Shown here: one piece after another, positions 9,426 through 17,227 of the stretch
Numbering within the stretch: position 1 is the stretch's first letter
Layout of the letters: every line of letters starts with the position of its first letter
NCBI RefSeq assembly: GCF_004363245.1
Contig: NZ_SNYV01000011.1
Coordinates: 372,001 to 436,000 of the forward strand
Length of the DNA: 64,000 nt
Direction: 5' to 3'
Source of the DNA: Sphingobacterium yanglingense
Lineage (GTDB): Bacteria > Bacteroidota > Bacteroidia > Sphingobacteriales > Sphingobacteriaceae
The notes under the pieces: generated by a model
What the model was told of the DNA's origin: nothing
Seen by the model: only the letters and a program-made list of their open reading frames with translations
Database searches by the model: none
Translations under genes and position numbers: made by a program

Positions 9426-9459
9426 AAAAGGCTTGGCACTGTGCCAAAGCCTTTTTTTT
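9426..9459 (-). terminator. Terminator between fecR and susC
   Basis: The arms AAAAGGC-TTGGCAC and GTGCCAA-AGCCTTTT pair with a single bulged A and are flanked by A and T runs. The hairpin lies between the end of the minus-strand anti-sigma gene and the susC gene, so it separates the regulator transcript from the transporter transcript. Confidence 0.8.
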
Positions 9460-9480
9460 GTTGAATGTTTTACATAAGGG

Positions 9481-10437
9481 TTATTTTTTCTGACTGATAT
9501 ATACTTTGTTGTCTTCGATGCTGTAGTTTATCGCAATCGTCCTGCTCACAAGTTTTAACACTTGTTCGAGCTCCAAGTCTTCAAAGTCGGCGGTAAGGGC
9601 TCCGGTATTTCGGATGGCTGGTGCGACATAGACTTCAGTTTTGTAGACCTTGGAAAGCTGTTGGGCAAGTTGGCTTAAGGTCGATCCTTCCAGTTTTATA
9701 TGTCTGATGTATTTGCTTGTAGTGGCTTTCGACTCGCTGCTGACCTCGGCGCTTCCATGGGCATTGGTCAGTTGTTGACCTGCTATGAGGGTATAGGATT
9801 TGAAACCGGATGCAGCGATGATATCGACGGCTACTTTTCCTTCTTGGACGTTTACTTTTTGCGCTTTGCTGTTCTCCCGATCTTCTACGGTAAATACAGT
9901 GCCTAATACGCGCACCCCCATATGTGCAGTCTTCACTCTAAAATCTTGATGCATCTTGCGTGTCACAGCAAAGGTAGCCTTGCCCTGAAGGAAGACCTTA
10001 CGGTCGAATTTTCCCGCTACCTGTTGCCAGGATAAGGTCGAATAGGGCGCTAATGTGATCCTAGTGCTGTCCGGAAGTAAGATATGACGGCTTGAGGCCG
10101 ATGAGACGAGGTGGTGCTTGTCTATTGTTGGAGTGCTACGGTAGTATAAGAAGTAACCGACAGAAAAGAACAAGATCGCGATTGCTGCCGCAGCAGTATA
10201 TTTCTTACGCTTCCAGATCGGTGTGACTTTTTCTATCTGAAGCGCTGTGATACGATCGAGTATGCGTTTGCGTCGCTGTTCATGGGCTGACTGCTCTTCT
10301 GTCGTGCCGGGCAGACTTCTTGTTTGGTGCCACACGCTACGTAGTGCCGATTTTCTAGCACCGCTCAAGAATTTATAACGCAGTAAGACCGAAGTTTTTT
10401 TCGCGCTGTCTGAAGTATGTTTCTTTTTGTCTTTCAT
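9481..10437 (-). CDS. FecR-family anti-sigma regulator
   Basis: A 318-residue inner-membrane regulator that holds the partner ECF sigma factor and receives the signal from the STN domain of SusC. The cytoplasmic part covers residues 1-78 and is rich in Lys and Arg; one membrane helix lies at about 81-98; the periplasmic FecR domain at about 110-215 contains LPDSTRITLAPYSTLSW and VRVLGTVFTV; and a C-terminal DUF4974-type domain (about 245-316) ends in YSIEDNKVYISQKK. The order is standard for Bacteroidota. It follows the sigma gene after 68 bp and is probably on the same message. Confidence 0.93.
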   Translation of the reverse strand: MKDKKKHTSDSAKKTSVLLRYKFLSGARKSALRSVWHQTRSLPGTTEEQSAHEQRRKRILDRITALQIEKVTPIWKRKKYTAAAAIAILFFSVGYFLYYRSTPTIDKHHLVSSASSRHILLPDSTRITLAPYSTLSWQQVAGKFDRKVFLQGKATFAVTRKMHQDFRVKTAHMGVRVLGTVFTVEDRENSKAQKVNVQEGKVAVDIIAASGFKSYTLIAGQQLTNAHGSAEVSSESKATTSKYIRHIKLEGSTLSQLAQQLSKVYKTEVYVAPAIRNTGALTADFEDLELEQVLKLVSRTIAINYSIEDNKVYISQKK

Positions 10438-10505
10438 CTATTAGGATGACAAAGCTGTTGCTCTTTCATCCTACATAGTTGGGTTAAACTTGGGTTAAGA
10501 AATTA

Positions 10506-11090
10506 TTAAAAACTGCCTATTCCCAAAATAACAAGTGCGAGGTGTCTGGCTATATGCAGGCGTAGTTGCTGGTAGCTGTTGCTGAGGTGATTTTTTACAG
10601 TATGGGATGATATGCCGAGCTTTTTTGAGATCTCCTCATTACTTAGCTGTTCGTAGAGTTTGAGTTCGAGTACCCGACGTGTTTTTTCGGGAAGGAGGGG
10701 TAGGAAATAGGCAAGTAGTTCTTCGCGTTTGCTCGGCTCTTCAAACGCTTCACTTTCGGTATAGTATTCCTGCTCTTCTGAAAAAATATGTTCTCTTTTT
10801 AGACGGGCCAGTTGTTCCTTCAGTATATTGATACTCTTGTTTCTGGATATACGGTAGAGCCAGGCTGAAAGGGAGTGTATATGGGTATAGGTATCTGCCT
10901 CTTGCCATAGCTGCACGAAGATATCCTGGGTAATCTCTTCGGCAAGGTATTTATCTTTGAGTATCCTGTTGCAAAAGGAGAATACTTTATGCTCGTATCT
11001 TTTTAGTAACTGGTCAAAAGCCTTAACGTCCTTCTGTGCGGTGAGGCACAGAAGGTGTTGGTCATTCAAGGATACGAATGTCGTAGGCAT
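10506..11090 (-). CDS. ECF RNA polymerase sigma factor (FecI-like)
   Basis: A 194-residue sigma-70 family protein of the extracytoplasmic-function type. Region 2 is visible in YLAEEITQDIFVQLWQEA, with the DNA-melting part at SLSAWLYRISRNKSINIL; region 4 includes LSNEEISKKLGISSHTVKNH, a helix-turn-helix. A longer frame extends upstream to 11237, but it would overlap the metallophosphoesterase gene. The ATG at 11090 sits 7 bp after that gene's stop and gives the usual length (MPTTFVSLND start). It probably drives the susC promoter under FecR control. Confidence 0.93.
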   Translation of the reverse strand: MPTTFVSLNDQHLLCLTAQKDVKAFDQLLKRYEHKVFSFCNRILKDKYLAEEITQDIFVQLWQEADTYTHIHSLSAWLYRISRNKSINILKEQLARLKREHIFSEEQEYYTESEAFEEPSKREELLAYFLPLLPEKTRRVLELKLYEQLSNEEISKKLGISSHTVKNHLSNSYQQLRLHIARHLALVILGIGSF

Positions 11091-11097
11091 TACTGTT

Positions 11098-12084
11098 TTA
11101 TTTTTTTGCGAAAGGATAGTCTGTACGGTACAGTATCGCACCATCGGATTCCCGAATGTAGGTATGGAAGCCTCTTTTTCCTTCTTCGATCTGAATGATA
11201 CGTGCACCATTTTTATGGCGGAGGTAGGTGTTCTCACTGCCAGTGAAACAGCCGTACGCTAGGGCGATTCCATAGTAGTCGACCAGGTAATCATTGACGT
11301 GTTCGTGGCCTACAAAGGTACCCATGACATCGCCCTGTTTCAACATCGCTTCGTACATCCCGGAATTGATGATCGGGCTTCCCTCTTTTTCATAGCGTAC
11401 ACCGATACGCGCATGGCTTAGGTTATTGAATGCGATCTCATATTCGGGAAAGGGGATATGAAAGAATGCCAGTGCAGGAAGTGTGGTATTGGCTTCTTTT
11501 TTTATACGTGTACTCTCATTGCGGTACCATGCTACCTGATTGGCAGCAAACCAGTCGTAACCTTTGATTTCCTTGAATTGGGAATAGGCTTTGGAGTCTA
11601 AGGCATATAGGGTGAATTGCGGCTTATTGTCTTTACCAAGTATGGGGATACTCGCATTCAGTACGCCATCTACATTTGGAATACTAGCCGTTTTATTGAT
11701 CAGGTAAGGTTTCTTCGCTACGTAGGTAGCTACTTCAAGTCGTGTCAGTTCGCTCTCGTCATCGTGGTTTCCTAGGGTGACCATGTAGGGGATTTTACGA
11801 TCTATTACGGTTTGCAATACCTCGTCCCAACCTTGTTTGCTCGGTGCTTTTACGACGACATCGCCTGTAAAGACTACTAAATCTGGACGCTCAGCATCTA
11901 AGGTATGCTCTATCGTCTGTATCGATTTTTTTGAAGGTTCGGCATTGGCTACGTAATGTAGGTCTGTAAATTGTACAATCTTAAATTTTCCGTTGGTAAA
12001 TTTCAGCTCTTGTGCCTGTGTACGGTAGCTGCTTATTGAAAATAATAAGGAAAGTAGTAGGAAGGGTAGGATGTTTTTCTTCAT
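11098..12084 (-). CDS. Secreted calcineurin-like metallophosphoesterase
   Basis: A 328-residue exported phosphatase or phosphodiesterase. The signal peptide (1-24, ending RTQAQ) follows the ATG at 12084; an in-frame start further up at 12126 would add residues in front of the signal peptide and is unlikely. The dinuclear metal signature is complete: FTDLH (39-43), TGDVV (73-77), GNHDD (105-109), then FFHIPFPEYE and GHEHVND near the C-terminus. This resembles the Dcr2/purple-acid-phosphatase-like group. The sigma gene follows after only 7 bp, so the enzyme is transcribed with sigma and FecR, an unusual position that ties it to the SusCD locus. Substrate unknown. Confidence 0.9.
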   Translation of the reverse strand: MKKNILPFLLLSLLFSISSYRTQAQELKFTNGKFKIVQFTDLHYVANAEPSKKSIQTIEHTLDAERPDLVVFTGDVVVKAPSKQGWDEVLQTVIDRKIPYMVTLGNHDDESELTRLEVATYVAKKPYLINKTASIPNVDGVLNASIPILGKDNKPQFTLYALDSKAYSQFKEIKGYDWFAANQVAWYRNESTRIKKEANTTLPALAFFHIPFPEYEIAFNNLSHARIGVRYEKEGSPIINSGMYEAMLKQGDVMGTFVGHEHVNDYLVDYYGIALAYGCFTGSENTYLRHKNGARIIQIEEGKRGFHTYIRESDGAILYRTDYPFAKK

Positions 12085-12387
12085 TTGATAAAATGGAATT
12101 AGGGTAACTGCCGGCAAAGGTGCCAATCTCTTGTTAAGACAAGTTTAATTTTTGTTTAAGGAATAATGAAGGCTTTTGGAGGTTGATTGTACTTTTTAAC
12201 TTCCGATACCGCAGTTTTTTGTCGAATCGCACCCTTGTGGATTTCATGTCTTGATTCCTACGATAAGAGTAGGAGTAGCTACATGAGCGTATCCCTATGA
12301 ACAATTCGATTGTCCTATTGAAGTTAAAATGATGGATTTTCAGTAAAACATTGACAAAGGGAAAAAGTAAGCGGGATAAACAGTGCT
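12085..12387. other. 303-bp intergenic region with a diverged repeat copy
   Basis: No gene is seen. On the minus strand a promoter-like TTG followed 17 bp later by CACCTTTG (near the TAnnTTTG consensus) lies ahead of the metallophosphoesterase. Bases 12214-12300 resemble bases 16908-16990 and are listed as a repeat. The rest is A/T-rich and unremarkable. Confidence 0.5.
12214..12300. repeat. Diverged intergenic repeat, copy 1
   Basis: This stretch begins TCGAATCGCACCCTTGTGG and later contains AGTAGGAG, TGAG and TATCCC. It aligns along about 85 bp with the stretch at 16908-16990, at roughly two-thirds identity by eye. CCTAC and GTAGG form a small inverted repeat in this copy. Nature unknown. 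Confidence 0.45.
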
Positions 12388-12885
12388 CTAATTTTTGTCC
12401 ATTTTTAAAATCAATTTTTCCGTAAGAAGACCATATTCAGTTCCATTAAAGAAGCTTTTGAAACTGAATTTTTCGAGCAATTTTTTAGAAGCGATATTAT
12501 CCGGATCTATCAAAGCAATGATATCGGTTGTCGGATGATGATCATTGGCTAGCTTCAAAATGCTTTGGCATATCTGGTTTCCTAAACCTTGTCCACGGTA
12601 CTCTTTTTTTAGTACATAGCCAATTTCTAAGATGGTATGATCGTACTTGTATCTTATCAGCTTGCAGTCGCCGATAAGTTCTCCGTTGCCATTGTTGATT
12701 TTGTAATAGCCCAGATTCGCTTCTAGACGGTTAACTGTTAAAAGTGATGCGAACTTACTTTTAGCCTCTTCTTGACTAAGTTTTCGACCAGTACTATAGC
12801 TCATGATTTCTTCGTCAAAAGCAAGTTTTTTATAGTTTTCAAAGTCAGTTGAACTGTACTTTACCAGTGTAATGTCTTTTTTCAT
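12388..12885 (-). CDS. GNAT-family N-acetyltransferase
   Basis: A 165-residue acetyl-CoA-dependent acetyltransferase of the RimJ/RimL-like group. Acetyl-CoA binding is shown by EYRGQGLGNQICQ (the R/Q-x-x-G-x-G/A loop), followed by IALIDPDNIASKKLLEKFSF, the typical last helix and strand. The start at 12885 (MKKDITLVKYS) is preferred; the frame is open further upstream to 13029 but would run into the sigma gene. It lies 31 bp downstream of the ECF42-like gene and may share its transcript. Acceptor substrate unknown; cytoplasmic. Confidence 0.85.
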   Translation of the reverse strand: MKKDITLVKYSSTDFENYKKLAFDEEIMSYSTGRKLSQEEAKSKFASLLTVNRLEANLGYYKINNGNGELIGDCKLIRYKYDHTILEIGYVLKKEYRGQGLGNQICQSILKLANDHHPTTDIIALIDPDNIASKKLLEKFSFKSFFNGTEYGLLTEKLILKMDKN

Positions 12886-12916
12886 ATTAGAGATAGTATT
12901 ATAACACAATTGCCAA

Positions 12917-14068
12917 TTAGCCTGTTCCTTGGATCTCGCGCATTCTCTTTTTGAATAGCTGCCTCTCAGGAGCCGACGGTGACAGAGAAATTGCCTTTTG
13001 ATAGTTTCTTTTTGCTTGTTCCGGATCAAGATCTGTGTAAAGATAACCTAGTAGTCCAAAATAATGAGCGTTATATTCTAACTTGAGCTTTTCGGTTTCA
13101 TTGATACCTTCCTTTATCCCGTAAACCTTGGCGTAGGCAAATGCCCTGTTCAGTGCAGTGATAGGAGAATATTCTATCAAAATCAGCTGGTTGTACAGTT
13201 GTAGTATAGGAGACCATTTTGATTGCTGCTCTGATGTTGTATGCCAATAGGCTATCGCCGCCTCGATATGGTATTTAGAAGTTTGGCGTCTATCTGTTGC
13301 TAGTATGATGTAATGATTTCCCTTGTCGATCATATCCTGATTCCACAAATTCCTGTCCTGATTGTCAAAAAGTATGATCTCACCAGTGTCACCTGTACGT
13401 GCATCAAGGCGAGAGCTTTGGTAGCACATTAGAGCAATCAGCGCATTTACCTGTGCTGTATTGGTAAGATTATTCTCCGTAAGTGATACTGCTAACCGAA
13501 TTGCTTCGTAGCAAAGTTCCTTACGGACAAACTGATCCTGATGCTTGGAGTAGTAACCTTCGTTAAAGAGCAGATATAACGATTTCAAAACGGTAGGTAA
13601 TCGCTCTGTAATCTGTAGGGAAGACAGCTCCTTTATTTCAAAATTGCTCTTTCTTAAATAGTCTTTTGCTCTAAACAGTCTTTTCTTAATAGTCTCTCTG
13701 TTCGAAAGAAGCGCCTGTGCAACTTCATTGACGCTAAAACCACATAAGACTTGCAATGCTAGACTAATCTGTCCCTCGGTAGCTATCACTGGATCGCAGA
13801 CTGCAAATAGCATCGCTAGTTGACTGTCACTGATAGTCCGCTCGTCGGTTTCAGTAAATATGTTTTCTTCGCTAACAGCATTTCGTATATTATCGCTGAC
13901 TTTAAGATCAAAGATTGCCTTGTGTTTTAGATAGTCTTTCGCTTTATTCTTTGCTACGGTGTACAACCAAGCTTCAGGGTTAGTTGGGATACCATTTATC
14001 GCCCAGTGTTCAGAGGCTTTCAGAAAGGTGTCACTGGCAATGTCTTCTACAATCTGAATATTGTTCAC
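12917..14068 (-). CDS. ECF42-type sigma factor with TPR tail, N-terminus damaged
   Basis: A 383-codon frame read from a GTG at 14068. The sequence is that of the ECF42 group: region 2 (VEDIASDTFLKASEHW, GIPTNPEAWLYTVAKNKAKD), region 4, and a long C-terminal tail with LFNEGYYSKH and TPR-like helices (TALNRAFAYAKV). It follows a YCII/DGPF protein gene, the standard ECF42 partner. The beginning is wrong, however: family members open with a piece like LIPxLFRxEYS followed by about 15 residues before this point. That opening (NLIPNLFREQYS) is present just upstream at 14090-14055 but in another frame, overlapping the codons for NNIQI. The gene therefore looks like a deletion-frameshift pseudogene, unless the read is in error or a shorter protein is made. 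Confidence 0.75.
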   Translation of the reverse strand: MNNIQIVEDIASDTFLKASEHWAINGIPTNPEAWLYTVAKNKAKDYLKHKAIFDLKVSDNIRNAVSEENIFTETDERTISDSQLAMLFAVCDPVIATEGQISLALQVLCGFSVNEVAQALLSNRETIKKRLFRAKDYLRKSNFEIKELSSLQITERLPTVLKSLYLLFNEGYYSKHQDQFVRKELCYEAIRLAVSLTENNLTNTAQVNALIALMCYQSSRLDARTGDTGEIILFDNQDRNLWNQDMIDKGNHYIILATDRRQTSKYHIEAAIAYWHTTSEQQSKWSPILQLYNQLILIEYSPITALNRAFAYAKVYGIKEGINETEKLKLEYNAHYFGLLGYLYTDLDPEQAKRNYQKAISLSPSAPERQLFKKRMREIQGTG

Positions 14069-14118
14069 GAAATAGGTTCGGAATCAAGTTTTGTATAGCG
14101 CTGTTTTGTGCCAAAAGA

Positions 14119-14457
14119 TTAACGTTTTAATAACTCTCTGACTTCAATACTTCCACCGATTTTAAATATTGGATTCTGTTTGGCTATTTCTACTGCTTCG
14201 TCAATTGTATCGGTCCGAATTACGATATAGCCACTTATAAACTCTTTGAGTTCTGTATATGGCCCATCGGTTACAACCTGGTCTGCCGATATATGGCGTC
14301 CCGCATCCATAGTCGGAAGTAGTGTATTCCCTTTATCTACCAGTTTTTCCTGTGCAGCGATACTCGCCAACCAATTCATGCGTTCCTGCATCTGTTCTGG
14401 TGAAGGTCTAAAGTCAGCAACATCCTTCAATCTGAAAATTAACATGAAATCTTTCAT
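14119..14457 (-). CDS. YCII/DGPF-domain protein
   Basis: A 112-residue member of the YCII-related family. The name-giving motif appears as VTDGPYTELKEFISGY, followed by the helix DEAVEIAKQNP and a final strand ending EVRELLKR. It starts MKDFMLIFRLKD, as usual. Such proteins are very often encoded next to ECF42 sigma factors, and here the sigma gene follows after 50 bp on the same strand. The biochemical role of the family is not established; a ligand-binding ferredoxin-like fold is known. Cytoplasmic. Confidence 0.88.
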   Translation of the reverse strand: MKDFMLIFRLKDVADFRPSPEQMQERMNWLASIAAQEKLVDKGNTLLPTMDAGRHISADQVVTDGPYTELKEFISGYIVIRTDTIDEAVEIAKQNPIFKIGGSIEVRELLKR

Positions 14458-14541
14458 CGTCTTAAAATTTTATTGTTTACGAGATAACGATCGAGTTTTG
14501 GAAAAGGGGACAGCTGCCTTTTAAAAAAGCTGTAATTCTTA

Positions 14542-15345
14542 CTATATTTCGCTCGTAGTCATTCCGTATTTCTGCTTAAAAGCATAGTAGAAATGCGATA
14601 AATTCTCAAATCCCAAATCAAGATAAAAGCTTGCCGGTTTTTCCTTCTTTTGTTTGATTCGATATATGGCCTCTTCCAAACGTTTGTCTTTCAGCCATTG
14701 TTTAGGCGTACTGCGAAATACTTTTGCGAAGTCCCGTTTAAAGGACGAGACACTTCTGCCGGTCAGCTTCGCGAAAGCTTCGGTCGAGACATTGAACATA
14801 TAGTTGTTGTTCATGAATTGTTCGAGATCAATTTTGTGGGGTTCGGCAAAATCGAACAGTATATTTTTCAAATCAGGGTTGCTCTGGAGCAAGAGCTCAA
14901 TAGCTTCCCTGATTTTTAAGTCAGCCAGTTTAGGCGTTGCTTCTTTTGTTCTATTGATGTATGGACCTAGTGAGCGGAAATATGAATTTAGGAAATCATC
15001 GGCTTCAACGAATAGTTTGTGTTTTAAAACCATGGTACTGTTGGTAATGATTTGGTTTTCAAAAGCATATCGACGTAATGTATCAGTGTCTAGTGTGATC
15101 GAGATGAACTCGTATTTACCTGTTCTGGAAGGATATTTAACCGTCCGTACCAATTGATTTCTCTTGACTAAGACAACCGAGTTTTCCTTGATAATCGTAT
15201 TCTCCTCTCCATAGAATGCATGTGTTTCCCCCGAAAGCTGAAAACCTAGAAAATGCTCGGGTATAAACTGTTCGTGCCCCCTGTATTTTTCAAAAGCGCA
15301 GGAATAGACCAGTTTGTCAAATATGATCTCATTCTTTTCTTCCAT
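14542..15345 (-). CDS. AraC-family transcriptional regulator
   Basis: A 267-residue regulator. Residues 1-160 form a cupin-like sensing domain (FIPEHFLGFQLSGETHAFYG), and residues about 165-267 hold the two helix-turn-helix units of the AraC type: FAKLTGRSVSSFKRDFAKVF, then PASFYLDLGFENLSHFYYAF with the conserved Gly-Phe. It lies 17 bp after the GlcG/HbpS-like gene on the same strand, so it may control that gene and the dehydrogenase gene upstream. The effector is unknown. Confidence 0.92.
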   Translation of the reverse strand: MEEKNEIIFDKLVYSCAFEKYRGHEQFIPEHFLGFQLSGETHAFYGEENTIIKENSVVLVKRNQLVRTVKYPSRTGKYEFISITLDTDTLRRYAFENQIITNSTMVLKHKLFVEADDFLNSYFRSLGPYINRTKEATPKLADLKIREAIELLLQSNPDLKNILFDFAEPHKIDLEQFMNNNYMFNVSTEAFAKLTGRSVSSFKRDFAKVFRSTPKQWLKDKRLEEAIYRIKQKKEKPASFYLDLGFENLSHFYYAFKQKYGMTTSEI

Positions 15346-15362
15346 ATAACAAATATCTGAAA

Positions 15363-15764
15363 TTAAGCGAGTACTTTGGCACCGGCTTCCGCTATTTCTT
15401 TATCCTGTTCAGGTGTTCCGCCCGATACTCCAATTGATCCGATGGTGTTTCCATTCCTATTCTTTATTAAAACTCCTCCCGCGATGGTCAGGAGTCCATT
15501 GTTCGCATTAATCATTCCATAACTATGCAGTTGCGCACCTTCGATAATAGCTCCCATTATATCACTGTCCACACCAAACATAATCGCTGTCCTCGCTTTC
15601 TTTATCGCAAAATCAACTAGACCGTATCCAGAATCCAGACGTACCAGATTCATGAGATGTCCACCTGTATCTACAATCGCTATAGTTACTGGGATATTGA
15701 TTTCCTTCGCTTTTTCAATGGAGGAATTTATAGCTTGCTGTGTTTCATTGTATGTCATTTTCAT
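15363..15764 (-). CDS. GlcG/HbpS-like protein
   Basis: A 133-residue protein of the GlcG/HbpS family (Pfam Haem_degrading). It has the typical core VTIAIVDTGGHLMNLVRLD, the helix DFAIKKARTAIMFG and the closing loop NTIGSIGVSGGTPEQDKEIA. HbpS of Streptomyces binds haem, but many homologues have no known ligand. Two starts are possible, at 15764 and two codons later. No signal peptide is seen. It lies between an SDR dehydrogenase gene (59 bp before) and an AraC gene (17 bp after); the trio may work together, but the pathway is not evident. Confidence 0.88.
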   Translation of the reverse strand: MKMTYNETQQAINSSIEKAKEINIPVTIAIVDTGGHLMNLVRLDSGYGLVDFAIKKARTAIMFGVDSDIMGAIIEGAQLHSYGMINANNGLLTIAGGVLIKNRNGNTIGSIGVSGGTPEQDKEIAEAGAKVLA

Positions 15765-15823
15765 GTTTGCCTTATTAATGTATAAAAAAACTGTCCTACC
15801 AATTCTGTATCTCTACAGTCGGA

Positions 15824-16615
15824 TTAGCTTTTCAAGGTCCATGCTTCAGTCTGCAACTGCTTTATAAAATCTTCCGTTTCCTTTGGGTTTACGTTTCTGA
15901 AGTTTGAATTTTCATCCAATGCCACGTCAACAATAGTCAATGCCATCGAATGGGGATCCAATTGGTTTTTCAATGATTCGGCAGCTCCGTTAAATGCAGT
16001 TATTGGGGTAAAGTTGTGCTCAGGGTTATACCAACGGAAGATCGAATCGACGCCACGATCATTGAATCCTGTACCAAATATGCCGGGGTTACAGGTGGCT
16101 ATTTTAATGTTAAATTGCGCTAGTTCTGTTTTTAACCCCTCAGCTATAGATTCCATAGCATGCTTTGAGGCGCAGTAGGCTGCTACATAAGGAACTGTCC
16201 AAAGACCTCCCATTGATGTAGTGAAAACAATTTTAGCAGGCTTATTACGCTCTACCCACTTTTTTATAAATCCCTGTGCCAATTGAAGACCGCCGAATAC
16301 ATTGACATCAAACATGGAGCGGATAAGATCGAGAGGTTGCTCTGCTATAGGGCCACCTTCCATGATTCCTGCGTTGCTGATAAGAATATCAATATCATAT
16401 TTGCTAGTGATATACTCGATGTCTTTGGTATTTGTGACATCAAGCTTGTCTACTGTCATGTTGATGCCGCCTTCCTCTGCTTGACGGATAAGGTCGCTCA
16501 TCTGAGGGTAGACCTGAGTGGTAGCAATAACATGATGTCCTTTTTTAGCCAGTTCAAATGCAGCTATTTTGCCAAAGCCGCTAGCTGCGCCGGTAATTAA
16601 AATTGTCTTTTTCAT
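15824..16615 (-). CDS. Short-chain dehydrogenase/reductase (SDR)
   Basis: A 263-residue classical SDR oxidoreductase. The dinucleotide-binding loop TGAASGFG lies at residues 8-15, the structural NAG at about 92-94, the catalytic Ser in FTTSMGG and the catalytic pair in YVAAYCASKHA (YxxxK). NADP(H) or NAD(H) dependence cannot be decided by eye. It is the first gene of the minus-strand series with GlcG/HbpS and AraC. The substrate is unknown; the family acts on alcohols and ketones in the cytoplasm. Confidence 0.93.
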   Translation of the reverse strand: MKKTILITGAASGFGKIAAFELAKKGHHVIATTQVYPQMSDLIRQAEEGGINMTVDKLDVTNTKDIEYITSKYDIDILISNAGIMEGGPIAEQPLDLIRSMFDVNVFGGLQLAQGFIKKWVERNKPAKIVFTTSMGGLWTVPYVAAYCASKHAMESIAEGLKTELAQFNIKIATCNPGIFGTGFNDRGVDSIFRWYNPEHNFTPITAFNGAAESLKNQLDPHSMALTIVDVALDENSNFRNVNPKETEDFIKQLQTEAWTLKS

Positions 16616-16907
16616 TTTGTGTTACTTTATTTTTTACAATACAAAGTTGAGCTAAAAACAATTTCTTTTTGTTTGTGTGTGGTTCAAGTTTTTGTTGGTG
16701 AGAAGTCCATTTAAGTATGTTGGCAATTTGATGAATCGATTCCTAAGTTATGCTTAGCATAATCTATAAATTATTGAATTCTGTCAATATTATTGGAGTA
16801 TTTTTATCCATTATTGTGAGAAATATCTTGTGGATAGGTTTGATTACATATTTAGTCTATAATGATTGGTTTAGCCCCACTATGCCCAAGCACAGCCCTA
16901 AACCTTC

Positions 16908-16990
16908 TTCGAATCGAACCTTGTGGGTTCTCATCCCTTGGTACTTGCAATAAAAATAGTAGGAGCTGTATTTGAGGATTATGCCATAAA
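16908..16990. repeat. Diverged intergenic repeat, copy 2
   Basis: It begins TTCGAATCGAACCTTGTGG and then has CATCCCTTGGTAC, AGTAGGAG, TGAG and a TTATGCC end, in the same order and spacing as the stretch at 12214-12300. The reverse strand contains GGTTCGATTC, which looks like a tRNA T-loop, but no tRNA can be folded around it. Confidence 0.45.
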
Positions 16991-16992
16991 CG

Positions 16993-17024
16993 AAAAAAAG
17001 TCCAACTTTCGTTGAACTTTTTTG
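16993..17024 (-). terminator. Terminator of tRNA-Ser
   Basis: A hairpin GTCCAAC/GTTGAAC (one mismatch, TTTC loop) flanked by an A run on the left and a T run on the right, directly after the 3' end of the minus-strand tRNA. Confidence 0.75.
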
Positions 17025-17028
17025 GTCT

Positions 17029-17118
17029 TGGCGGAGAGAGTGGGATTCGAACCCACGGTACCGTTTCCAGTACGACAGTTTAGCAAACTGTTCCTTTCGG
17101 CCACTCAGGCATCTCTCC
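17029..17118 (-). tRNA. tRNA-Ser, anticodon GCT
   Basis: Read on the minus strand, the acceptor arm GGAGAGA (17118-17112) pairs with TCTCTCC (17039-17033), followed by discriminator G and an encoded CCA. The anticodon arm is ACAGT-TTGCTAA-ACTGT with anticodon GCT, which reads AGC and AGT serine codons. The long variable arm and the T arm GTGGG-TTCGAAT-CCCAC are typical of serine tRNA. A matching promoter lies just upstream and a terminator just downstream, so it is a one-gene unit. Confidence 0.97.
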
Positions 17119-17132
17119 GGGTTTCGACACTG

Positions 17133-17163
17133 CAAACATAAGGCAAAAAAACGATTATACAAA
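17133..17163 (-). promoter_or_regulatory. Promoter of tRNA-Ser
   Basis: On the minus strand TTTG is followed after 19 bp by TATGTTTG, an excellent match to the Bacteroidota housekeeping pattern (TTTG, about 19 bp, TAnnTTTG). It lies 15 bp before the tRNA 5' end. Confidence 0.75.
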
Positions 17164-17227
17164 TTTTAAATGCGGTTTTTTTGATATTTTTCTGCCTTTA
17201 AATATTAACCTATTGAGGCTCATTTAT

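Larger units (their letters stand above)
16616..17028. other. 413-bp intergenic region
   Basis: No gene is supported. A 67-codon frame at 16750-16953 has hydrophobic residues but no ribosome site and ends inside a repeat. TTATGC/GCATAA forms a small palindrome at 16748-16762. The right part carries the second copy of the diverged repeat and the tRNA terminator. Confidence 0.5.

Noticed and set aside
16750..16953. A 67-codon hydrophobic frame in the gap before tRNA-Ser
   Set aside because: No ribosome site or promoter fits, and its last third runs through the intergenic repeat.
17029..17118. tRNA-Ser as an attachment site for an integrated element
   Set aside because: No integrase and no direct repeat of the tRNA 3' end were found nearby.
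16857..17162. A 101-codon frame across the tRNA
   Set aside because: It covers the tRNA-Ser gene and its promoter and has no protein character.
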